From SIG603 sp964370775 (lineage in GTDB: Bacteria; Bacillota; Clostridia; Oscillospirales; Acutalibacteraceae), in assembly GCA_964370775.1 (NCBI GenBank), contig CAYJKT010000016.1, positions 1-64,000 of the forward strand: DNA of 64,000 bases, read 5' to 3'. This document shows positions 42,669 through 51,144 of the stretch, piece after piece. The notes below the pieces were generated by a model that ran no database searches, was not told where the DNA came from, and worked only from the letters and a program-made list of their open reading frames with translations. How positions within the stretch are numbered: position 1 is the first letter of the stretch; each line of letters begins with the position of its first letter. Both the position numbers and the translations under genes were made by a program.

Positions 42669-44276
42669 ATGATTAATGTAACTGATGTTAGTTTAAGTTT
42701 TAGTGGAGAGAACTTGTTCTCTAAAACTAATCTTATTTTTAATCCGGAAAACTGCTATGGCATTATAGGTGCTAACGGTGCCGGAAAATCTACTTTTTTA
42801 AAAATCTTATCTGGTGAGCTTGAGCCGTCAACTGGTAATGTCGCTTTAAAAGAGACAGCTAGAATGAGTGTGCTGAAACAAGATCACTTTGCGTACGAGG
42901 AATTAAACGTTTTAGATGTAATTATCGGCGGAAATGAAAAGCTTTACAGCATTATGAAAGAAAAAGACGAAATCTATATGAAAGAGGATTTTTCTGAGGA
43001 AGATGGTTTGAGAGCTGCTGATTTAGAAGCTGAATTTGCAGAGCTAAATGGTTGGGATGCTGAAACTGATGCTGCAAAATTATTGCAAGGACTTGGCTTA
43101 AGCTCAGATATTTCTTACAGCTTAATGAGCACACTTACTCAAAGTGAGAAAGTTAAAGTTTTACTTGCTAGAGCACTGTTTGGCGACCCAGATGTTATAC
43201 TACTGGATGAGCCTACTAACGGACTAGATGCAAAATCTGTTGTTTGGTTAGAGGACTTTTTACTAGATTATCATGGTACTGTTATTGTGGTATCCCATGA
43301 TAGATATTTCTTAAACAACGTTTGTACTCACATTGTAGATATCGATTATGGCAAAATCAAAATGTATATGGGTAACTACGATTTCTGGTATGAATCAAGC
43401 CAATTAATTCAAAAGTTGTTGAAAGAACAAAACAGAAAAGCAGAAGAAAAAATCAAGGATCTACAAAACTTTATCCAACGATTTTCTGCTAACAAATCAA
43501 AGTCACGTCAAGCGACTTCGCGTAAAAAATTGATTGAGAAAATTGCAATAGAGGACCTACCTGCTTCTTCAAGACGCTACCCTTATGTGGGCTTTACTAT
43601 GGACAGAGAGCTAGGTAAGGATGTTCTTGCTGTTGAGGGAATGTCTAAAACTGTTGACGGCGTAAAAGTACTAGACAATGTTAGCTTTATTATAGACAGA
43701 ACAGACAAAGTTGCATTTTTAGCAAGCAATGAATTTGCGATTTCAGCTTTATTTAATATTTTAACTGAGGAAGACACTGCCGATGAAGGTAAGTTCAAAT
43801 GGGGTGTTTCTACAAGCCAAAGTTATTTCCCACAAGATAATAGCGAGTTTTTCGACGGCAACACTGACAGCATTATCAAATGGTTAGAGCAATATTCAAA
43901 AGATACAACAGAGACATATTTAAGAGGTTTCTTAGGTAAAATGTTATTCTCTGGAGACGATGTTTACAAAGCAGTTCAAGTTCTTTCCGGTGGAGAGAAA
44001 GTGCGTTGTATGCTTTCAAGAATGATGATGTACGGAAGCAATGTTTTGCTTTTAGACCAACCTACAAACCACTTAGATCTAGAGTCTATTACTGCTGTTA
44101 ACAATGGATTGATAGATTATAAAGGTGTTGTACTATTTGCTTCTCATGACCATGAGTTTATACAAACTGTTGCTAATAGAATTATCGAGATATTACCTGA
44201 TGGTGGAATTATTGACAGAAGATGCACTTATGATGAGTATCTAAATCAAGTTAAAAATATTGATGTGAACGATTAA
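42669..44276 (+). CDS. ABC-F ATPase, YbiT/YkpA-like, with degenerate second half
   Basis: A 535-residue soluble ATPase with two ABC halves and a charged linker; ABC-F proteins act on the ribosome. Half 1 has Walker A GANGAGKST (34-42) and Walker B LLDEPTNGLD, but the signature reads LTQSEK. Half 2 lacks a Walker A (ASNEFAISAL stands where GxxGxGKST should) and its Walker B Glu is Gln (DQPTNHLDL, Q464), although the signature LSGGEK is intact. So half 2 is probably inactive. The start is ATG 42669 with AAGGA; the longer frame to 42594 would cover the promoter. It is 26 bases upstream of a sulfatase gene. Confidence 0.85.
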   Translation: MINVTDVSLSFSGENLFSKTNLIFNPENCYGIIGANGAGKSTFLKILSGELEPSTGNVALKETARMSVLKQDHFAYEELNVLDVIIGGNEKLYSIMKEKDEIYMKEDFSEEDGLRAADLEAEFAELNGWDAETDAAKLLQGLGLSSDISYSLMSTLTQSEKVKVLLARALFGDPDVILLDEPTNGLDAKSVVWLEDFLLDYHGTVIVVSHDRYFLNNVCTHIVDIDYGKIKMYMGNYDFWYESSQLIQKLLKEQNRKAEEKIKDLQNFIQRFSANKSKSRQATSRKKLIEKIAIEDLPASSRRYPYVGFTMDRELGKDVLAVEGMSKTVDGVKVLDNVSFIIDRTDKVAFLASNEFAISALFNILTEEDTADEGKFKWGVSTSQSYFPQDNSEFFDGNTDSIIKWLEQYSKDTTETYLRGFLGKMLFSGDDVYKAVQVLSGGEKVRCMLSRMMMYGSNVLLLDQPTNHLDLESITAVNNGLIDYKGVVLFASHDHEFIQTVANRIIEILPDGGIIDRRCTYDEYLNQVKNIDVND

Positions 44277-44302
44277 TATTAAAATTTGAAAAGAGGATGA
44301 AC

Positions 44303-45769
44303 ATGAATAAGCCAAACGTATTATTTATTATGTCTGACGACCATGCGTCTAATGCAATTAGTTGCTATGGTTCAAGATTAGCAGAAGTTTTCAAAACTCC
44401 AAACCTAGACAGAATAGCGAATGAGGGTTTAAGACTGGACCACTTCTATAGCACTAACTCAATTTGTACTCCAGCAAGGGCTACAATTATGACTGGTCAA
44501 TACGGACATATTAATGGTGTTAGAACTTTATCAGACAAATTTGACCCTTGCAAAGGTTTAAACCTTGCAAAAATATTTAACGATAACGGATACGAAACAT
44601 CACTATTTGGCAAATGGCACTTACACTGCACTCCAGAAGGTTTTGACGAATACAAAATTTTAAGTGGTGAAGGTGGTCAAGGTACTTACCAAAGCCCTGA
44701 ATTTGACGAAAAAGGCAAAGGCATTGTTACACATAATGGCTATGTTACTGACGTTATTACAGGAATGGTTGAAGATTATTTTGACAACACATATTCTAAA
44801 GATAAACCTTTCTTTATGATGTGCCACCACAAAGCTCCACATGATTTTTGGGAATACCCAGAGAGACACGAACATTTGTTTGACGGTGTGGATATTCCTC
44901 TACCAAACAGCTTGTTTGAGGATAGAGCACACAGAAGTGAGGCGTCAAGAAACTTTGGTAGTTCTGTTACTCCTCGTAGTTCAGTAAGAAGCTTATATGA
45001 AGATTTCTCTAAAGATGATTATGTAACAGGCAAGCTTGTTACAACAGAAGATATGACTTTTGAAGAAAAAGGAATAGCTGCGTATCAAAAATATCTAAAA
45101 GATTACTTGCGTACAGTTGCAGGTATTGATGACAGCGTTGCTGCTGTTTTGAAAAAACTAGAAGACATGGGCGAGCTTGACAATACTATTGTAATATATA
45201 CATCAGACCAAGGTATGTATTTGGGAGAGCATGACTATCAAGATAAACGCTGGAGTTTTGAAGAAAGCTTAAAAGCGCCTTTCATGATAAGATACCCAAA
45301 ACTTTTACCAGTTGGCAAAGCTAACAAAAACTTAATGGCTAATATCGACGTTGCTCCTACACTACTTGACTTCTGTGGAATTGATATTCCAGAGGAGATG
45401 CAAGGTGTTAGCGCAAAAGATATACTAATAAAAGAGAATGCAGAAGATTATAGAGACGAGATATACTTTAGATATTGGATGCACTTAGCTCACAGACATG
45501 ACAACCCAGCTCACTTAGGTATTCGTACAAGAGAGTACAAGTTAATCTATTATTACGGACATGCACTAGATGCAAACGGAGCGATAGATAGACCTACTGC
45601 TCAAGGATATGAGTTGTACGACATGATTAACGACCCATTCGAGCTTAAAAATCTTTACGAAGACGAAGCTTATAAAGATGTTGTAGCAGATATGACAGCA
45701 AAACTTAAAGCTACAAAAGAGAAATACAAAGATTATGACTGTAATTTTAAAGATATAGTTAAAATTTAA
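44303..45769 (+). CDS. Cysteine-type sulfatase, cytoplasmic
   Basis: A 488-residue sulfatase: NVLFIMSDDHASNA opens the metal site, CTPAR (C55-R59) is the formylglycine site of CxPxR type, then FGKWHLHCTPEG, MMCHHKAPHDFW and IYTSDQGMYLGEH. No signal peptide is present, so it acts inside the cell. The start is ATG 44303, since GAGG is 6 bases before it; the ATG at 44297 abuts GAGG. Only about 40 percent alike in layout to the first sulfatase, so probably a different substrate. Ends the ABC-F transcript. Confidence 0.9.
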   Translation: MNKPNVLFIMSDDHASNAISCYGSRLAEVFKTPNLDRIANEGLRLDHFYSTNSICTPARATIMTGQYGHINGVRTLSDKFDPCKGLNLAKIFNDNGYETSLFGKWHLHCTPEGFDEYKILSGEGGQGTYQSPEFDEKGKGIVTHNGYVTDVITGMVEDYFDNTYSKDKPFFMMCHHKAPHDFWEYPERHEHLFDGVDIPLPNSLFEDRAHRSEASRNFGSSVTPRSSVRSLYEDFSKDDYVTGKLVTTEDMTFEEKGIAAYQKYLKDYLRTVAGIDDSVAAVLKKLEDMGELDNTIVIYTSDQGMYLGEHDYQDKRWSFEESLKAPFMIRYPKLLPVGKANKNLMANIDVAPTLLDFCGIDIPEEMQGVSAKDILIKENAEDYRDEIYFRYWMHLAHRHDNPAHLGIRTREYKLIYYYGHALDANGAIDRPTAQGYELYDMINDPFELKNLYEDEAYKDVVADMTAKLKATKEKYKDYDCNFKDIVKI

Positions 45770-45782
45770 TAAGCTATAAATA

Positions 45783-45820
45783 ACTGAGGCTAACCTGAAA
45801 AATGGTTGGCCTCAGTTTTT
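45783..45820 (+). terminator. Rho-independent terminator of the second sulfatase
   Basis: ACTGAGGCTAACC pairs with GGTTGGCCTCAGT (one GU pair), followed by TTTTT. Confidence 0.9.
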
Positions 45821-45857
45821 GCTTATATATAGTATAAGGGTTTAGAGTTTTAAATAA

Positions 45858-45909
45858 TTATGAACGTCATTCATAATTGCATTCATAATTATGAATATAT
45901 CGTTCATAA
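45858..45909. repeat. Cluster of TTCATAA/TTATGAA palindromes
   Basis: TTATGAA-CGTCA-TTCATAA (45858-45876), the perfect 16-bp palindrome ATTCATAATTATGAAT (45881-45896) and TTCATAA (45903-45909). A further TTATGAA lies at 46077-46083. The stretch 45821-46112 has no gene; these repeats look like binding sites upstream of the surface-protein gene. Confidence 0.5.
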
Positions 45910-46112
45910 AATTATTAACAAGAAATGGAAATTGACACCATATATTAAAATGATATTCTTGTACATGAGATAAACATATAAAATAAAGAAGTATAATTAG
46001 ATATAAATACTATATTGAACGATTTAAACATAATGTTAAATGTGTATTTTGACTATTTAATTCACAAGATTTTAATTTATGAATAAAATATTAAAAAACT
46101 TTGAAAAAAGTA

Positions 46113-46141
46113 TTGACTTTGTGAACATTGTGTGTTAGAAT
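46113..46141 (+). promoter_or_regulatory. Promoter of the surface-protein gene
   Basis: TTGACT (46113-46118), 17 bases, TAGAAT (46136-46141), about 100 bases before the start codon. Confidence 0.65.
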
Positions 46142-46157
46142 ATGTTCAAGTTAAAAA

Positions 46158-46217
46158 ACGGTACAGAACAAGTGATTACTTGAAAGGTGAGTCTGACAAG
46201 TAAAGCGAGTTAACCGT
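46158..46217 (+). promoter_or_regulatory. Structured 5' UTR of the surface-protein gene (unassigned)
   Basis: ACGGT (46158-46162) pairs with ACCGT (46213-46217) to close a domain. Inside, ACTTG (46178-46182) can pair with CAAGT at 46169-46173 or, alternatively, with CAAGT at 46197-46201. No riboswitch class was recognised. Confidence 0.35.
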
Positions 46218-46243
46218 AAAAAATATATTATGGAGTGATTAAT

Positions 46244-49200
46244 ATGAAAAACAATTCAAGCTTCTTATCAAAAGGTTACAACTTACTAAGCGGTATAGTA
46301 AGTAAAAGAGTGGTTTCTTTATTACTAGCTGCAACTCTAGTATCAAGCTCATGCTCAGTAGCATTCGCAAACACAACAGGAACAGATGCACAACAACCAA
46401 ATCCAACATCAGTAACAAACACAGACGCAGGCGAAAATCATTTACCTGAAGTTCAAAACGCTACAGATTATGAAGTAAGCTTTAATGTAGCTGGTGTTAA
46501 CACAGTAGTTAATACAACTAATGGTCAAATCGCGGGAACAGAAGCGACTATCCCAACAGCGACAACATTAAATAAAAGTAGCGAGAGATTATCAGGCTAT
46601 GGTTTTGCTGGCTGGTCTACAGTTAAAGGTGACTCAAATAGCAGAGTAACTTTCCCTTACACACCATCAGAAAGCACAACACTTTATCCACTATATGAGC
46701 AAGTAATCATACCTGAAATTAAAGACATTGAATACGCAGAAGATTATTCTTATATGACATACGTTTTAAGAACAGTGATTAATCCAAATATCGACAATGT
46801 TACATCACACAGCACTTATGATAAATATCTAGTGGCTCCAGGCGTATATGAGCAAAATATAAAAGTTAGTGATAGAAACGGTAGAAATTACACTTATTAC
46901 TTTAATATACCTGGTGTAAGTTTTGATAAAATTATTTTACCAGTGGATACATCAGCTGTGGTAGTGCCAATGTTCACTTACACATATAATGATGCAAACG
47001 GCGATTATCTAGGTAGCTTTGAAGTAGAGAAAAATGCTACTAAATGGAATGATAAACTACCTACAGATTTAGCTACATTAAAAGCACCAACCGGATATAA
47101 TTTAGATGGTTGGACACACACAATGTTTGGTGCTCCACAAGAACTAGCAACAAATACAAGTGCTGCACTAGCAGATACAGTATTAACACCAGTGTTTACT
47201 TATGATATAACTTTTAACTACGGTGGTAAAACAGAAGTTGTAAGTACATACTACAACTATACAACACAAGTAAACCTAGTAAATACTTTCTCTCTTCCTG
47301 ATAGATCAGGTGGTTCTATCCTACCAGTTCCAACAGATAAATCAAAAGAGTATGTTTGGAAAGATGAAACAGGTAAAGTTTATTCTCCAGACGATATTTC
47401 AACAAAAATATATACAGGTCCTATGACTTTTACAGCAGAACTAGTAGATATCAATAAAGTTCAAAATGAGATAGTAGTATTAGAAAAATATCAAACATAT
47501 AACAACACTGCATTAACAATAAGTGCAGAAGAATTATTAGCTCATGTTCAAAAACAACTAAAAGATTATTCAATTACTTTAGAGCAAATCAAAATCAACG
47601 GAACTTCTCTAGTAGCAGGTCAAACACTTGTAGAAGCTACTAATGTTGTAAACACACAAGGTAATATTCAAGTTGAGAGTATGAGTCAACTAGGATACAC
47701 AACAGTTAATTACACAATTGAAGGCAAAGAAGGCACAGAAATTGCTAATGGCGAAGCAAGAGTTGCAATTTTACCACAAGCAATTATTCTTAACAGAATT
47801 TCAGCACATGCATTTATAGAAGGTGATGACACTTTATTAGAAGTAGACAGCACAACTAATGTTGCTTTCCAAATCTCATACTCTATGGGTATTCCAAACG
47901 GTGGTTCAGGTTTTGGCGTAAGTAACGAGCTAGTATCTTTGTCAGGAAAATACAACAACAGATTAAGTGGTGTTATATCAGACACAGACCTTAGCACTCC
48001 TTTGATAAATGAAGGAATATTAGGTGGTGGAATGACAGTAGAATTGACATTTAAACCACATATTACTCCTTACACTTATGCACCAGGTTCATCTATTTAC
48101 ACAAGCAACTCAGTAGATATGTTATATGAAGGACCAAACAGAAGTAACTACTATGTAACTTCATTAGCAAAATCAACATTCGGTGTTTTAAACATTTCAG
48201 ATGAAGAAGTTGTTAAAGATTACGATGGTCAAGGCGTTACATTTACAAATGACGGTTCAATGGAAGCTTATGCAGACGGAACTGTATACGGAAAAGATTT
48301 CACAATAAAATTCTATAACGAAGAAACAGGAATGTTTGACTTAGATGAATTCACAACTCCTAAAAATGTAGGCACATACAACTATCAATACAAATACGTT
48401 TCAAGTGAGACATCATCAGCAGCTCTAAGCGATACAACTCAAAGTGGTAAAATTACTGTTGTTATCAACCCAATCGAAGTAGAATACACAGCACAAAACG
48501 CAGAGAAAACAGAAGGCGAAAAAGATCCAGAATTTACAGCAACATTAACAAATGGTACTATTGTTTTAGGCGACACATTAGAAGCAGTAGTAACACGTAC
48601 AAATACAGAAGAAACAGCAGGAACATATACAGGTGTGTTAGAAGTAACAACAGTTAATGGAAACGACGCAGGTAACTATATCGTTAAAACTGTACCAGCT
48701 GACTTTATAATCAAAAATGCACCAGTAGTTACACCAACACCAGCACCAGAAGTTACACCGACTCCAGCTCCAGAAGTAACACCAACACCTGCTCCAGAGG
48801 TTACACCAGAGCCAACTCCAGAAGCAACACCGGCTCCAGAGGTTACACCAGAGCCAACTCCAGAGGTTACACCAGAGCCAACTCCGGAAGCAACACCAGC
48901 TCCAGAGGTTACACCAGAGCCAGCTCCAGAGGTTACACCAGAGCCAACTCCAGAAGTTACACCAGTACCAGCTCCAGAAGTAACTCCTGCACCAGCAACT
49001 CCAGCTCCTGTTACAACACCAGCTCCTGAAGTTGAGCCAGTTGTAGAAACAGAAGATGAACCAGCTCCAGTGGTTGAGCCAGAAGTAGAACCAGAAGTTG
49101 AGCCAGAAACTGAAGTAATTGAAGAAGGAAACGTACCAACAACTGAGACAATCAGTGATGACATCGTTCCAACAGACAGCTTCTCAGGCGCAGCATGGGC

Positions 49201-49531
49201 ACTAATGAACTTAATCCTAACAATATTCTCAGTTCTATTATCATTAATCTTCATATTCAAAAAAATCAAAGAAGATGACGAAGAGAACAAAAAAGATAAA
49301 GAAGACAGCAGAGAAAAAAGAGACGAAAGAAAATTAAACATCGGTAAAGCTTTCGGACTTCTAACAGCAATCATCGGTATCGTAACATTCATCTTAACAG
49401 AAGACATGACATTACCTATGCAAATAGTTGACAAATGGACTATATTCCACGTAGTATACGTATTAGTTCAAGGTATCGTAACTATTATAGCTGCTAGAAA
49501 AACAGAAGACGACGAGCAAGAAACAACAGTT
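46244..49531 (+). CDS. Large secreted surface protein with proline-rich stalk and three-helix anchor
   Basis: A protein of about 1096 residues. The signal peptide (about residues 21-42, ending AFA) is followed by InlB/Listeria-Bacteroides-like repeats (about 75-152, with GYGFAGW, and about 244-325), an MBG-like domain region (about 650-820, NAEKTEGEKDPEF), and a Pro-rich repeat of VTPEPTPE type (826-930). The C terminus has three hydrophobic helices (about 984-1006, 1034-1052, 1065-1084) with a strongly charged segment between helix 1 and 2, so it is anchored in the membrane and not by LPXTG sortase. Likely an adhesin or surface structure. The ATG follows TGGAG by 8 bases. Confidence 0.8.
48727..49020 (+). 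repeat. Imperfect tandem repeat coding for the Pro-rich stalk
   Basis: About a dozen copies of a 24-36-base unit of type CCAGAAGTTACACC(A/G)... encode (E)VTPxP(A/T)PE. Copy number is likely variable. The antisense frame here is a by-product. Confidence 0.75.
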
Positions 49532-49581
49532 TAATTTCTAGTCAAATAAATTAAAGTATTAGTCAATCCATATATAAACTT

Positions 49582-49606
49582 AAGGACAGCAAACGGCTGT
49601 CCTTTT
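49582..49606 (+). terminator. Rho-independent terminator of the surface-protein gene
   Basis: AAGGACAGC and GCTGTCCTT form a 9-bp stem, followed by TTGTTTTG. Confidence 0.85.
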
Positions 49607-49633
49607 GTTTTGTGTTAGCATATTTAAGGGTGT

Positions 49634-49700
49634 GACATAAAAACTGTACCGACCCCAAAAAGTTAGACGTAAAATCTAACAACTGGGAGGTCGGTATTTT
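49634..49700. mobile_element. Possible IS3-family end relic
   Basis: TACCGACC (49647-49654) and GGTCGGTA (49689-49696) are inverted, enclosing AGTTAGA/TCTAAC. The text GACCCCAAAAAGTTAGAC resembles the end region of IS3-family insertion sequences as I remember them. No transposase is present, so only a relic is suggested. Confidence 0.35.
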
Positions 49701-49704
49701 ATGA

Positions 49705-50187
49705 TTATAAAATAATCCAATATCTTTGAACTACAACATCTTCTTCAGTGTCGTGAACTTTATTTTCTAATATTCCACCACAGGATACAATTATCTTTGC
49801 AGAAGAAATATTGTCTTTATCACAGATAGCTAACACCTTGGTAATAGAAAATTTTTTAGCTTTTCCGTAGCCATTTCCTCGTTTGTTTGGGATAACAGCA
49901 TAGCCAATATGACCTCCAAAGTTATAAAGGTAATCATTTAAACAGTGCTTTAGACTAGCGACACCAATGATATTATCACCCTCATCACATACTATCCAAA
50001 ATGTTTCTGGAACTCTATATTGAGGAATTAAGTCTGGGTTACCACGATTAAGTATATCATTTAGCCATAAATCAAAATCTTAAAATCCATTCATGCCAAT
50101 ACATGTATCACCATTTTGTAACATACTGTTATAAAAATTCAGCACTTCTTTTTTGTGCTTATGTGTAGGTAATAATAATCTTAGCAT
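49705..50187 (-). pseudogene. GNAT acetyltransferase with an in-frame stop
   Basis: Read from ATG 50187 the frame gives a GNAT-like protein of about 160 codons with TFWIVCDEGDNIIGVASL, GGHIGYAVIPNKRGNGYGKAK and ICDKDNISSAK. A TAA interrupts at codon 36 (GF-stop-DFDLW). The acetyl-CoA motif GYG is followed directly by KAK, suggesting a small deletion too. It lies against the possible IS relic. A downstream restart could still give a fragment, but its motif loss argues for decay. Confidence 0.65.
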
Positions 50188-50193
50188 AATGAT

Positions 50194-51129
50194 TTATACT
50201 GTCGGTGGTTGCTCGTTGTTATCTGGTTGCTGTGAGTTTTGTGTTCCGTTTGGATGACCATAACTTGGTGGAACTTGTGTGGTTTGTGATTGGTTCCCAT
50301 ACTGTGGCATTTGTGAGTTGCTTGTTTGGTTATATTGTGGAGGCACTGGAGTGCTGTTTTGTTGTGGAGTTTGAGCACCATTGTATTGTTGTGGGTTTTG
50401 ATATTGTGGTGGTGCTTGGTTATAACCATTACTATTCGTATTAACATATTGGTTAAAGTTTTGGCTTTGATAGTCATAACCGTTATTTTGTTGATTATAT
50501 CCTTGAGTATAGCCATACCCTGCCACTTCTCCCATAGTAACTGACGGTTTTTTGCGTAAAGAGAAGAATAAAAATGGTTGAACCACACTAATAAATATTG
50601 ATAAAACTGTGTACATTACTGCGTTGCTTGGGTTGTAGTCTTTAAAAATTTTGTACATTGCAATGTAATAAAAGATTGTATAAAGTATAGATACTATACC
50701 GATTACAAATAGGAAAAGCATAGTTGCAAGCCCTATAGCAATCAAGTCTTCTTCATTGCCGTAATATGGGTAATCATAACCATATAAATAGCTGTATGTT
50801 ACGTCTAATGGCATATATTCAAAAACCATTGCTATTAAAGTGATAAGCATTGCAATAACTGATATGCTTAGCACGGTTGCGATTATAGGCAAACTAAATC
50901 TATAAGCTGTTTTTTTGCCACTTCTTGCAGAGATATGGTCGGCTATTGCACCGAAAGCGTAATTGTTTAACAAAGGAACAAAACTTGTCCATGCTCCTGG
51001 TAAATTTCTTCTTTTCATTAATTGAAATGTAGTTATACCTACTAAAATGAATATCAATAAAGCGAAAGCTGACACAATCAATTGATATATAAGCGTAAAT
51101 GCATACGATACTCCGTATAAATCAGACAT
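50194..51129 (-). CDS. Membrane protein with Q/N/P-rich tail
   Basis: The 311-residue protein has four or five membrane segments in its first 195 residues (about 10-30, 82-105, 140-165, 178-195) and a low-complexity tail of about 100 residues, rich in Gln, Asn, Pro and Tyr (PPQYQNPQQYNG type repeats). The N-terminal part contains RRNLPGAWTSFVPLLNNYAFG, seen in small signal-peptidase-associated or DUF5684-like proteins; I do not recognise a function. A similar tail is at the N terminus of the HtrA gene product, though the order is reversed. It is followed by no gene within 6 bases before the pseudogene. Confidence 0.7.
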   Translation of the reverse strand: MSDLYGVSYAFTLIYQLIVSAFALLIFILVGITTFQLMKRRNLPGAWTSFVPLLNNYAFGAIADHISARSGKKTAYRFSLPIIATVLSISVIAMLITLIAMVFEYMPLDVTYSYLYGYDYPYYGNEEDLIAIGLATMLFLFVIGIVSILYTIFYYIAMYKIFKDYNPSNAVMYTVLSIFISVVQPFLFFSLRKKPSVTMGEVAGYGYTQGYNQQNNGYDYQSQNFNQYVNTNSNGYNQAPPQYQNPQQYNGAQTPQQNSTPVPPQYNQTSNSQMPQYGNQSQTTQVPPSYGHPNGTQNSQQPDNNEQPPTV

Positions 51130-51144
51130 ATAAAAATCCTCCTC

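Noticed and set aside
48727..49020. CRISPR-like repeated DNA
   Set aside because: The repeats are contiguous, in frame and code for a Pro-rich stalk; no unique spacers.
48676..49434. Long antisense frame of about 252 residues, Gly/Val/Ser-rich
   Set aside because: It is the reverse reading of the Pro-rich repeat (VTPEPTPE), which by composition has no stops; no ribosome site or family.
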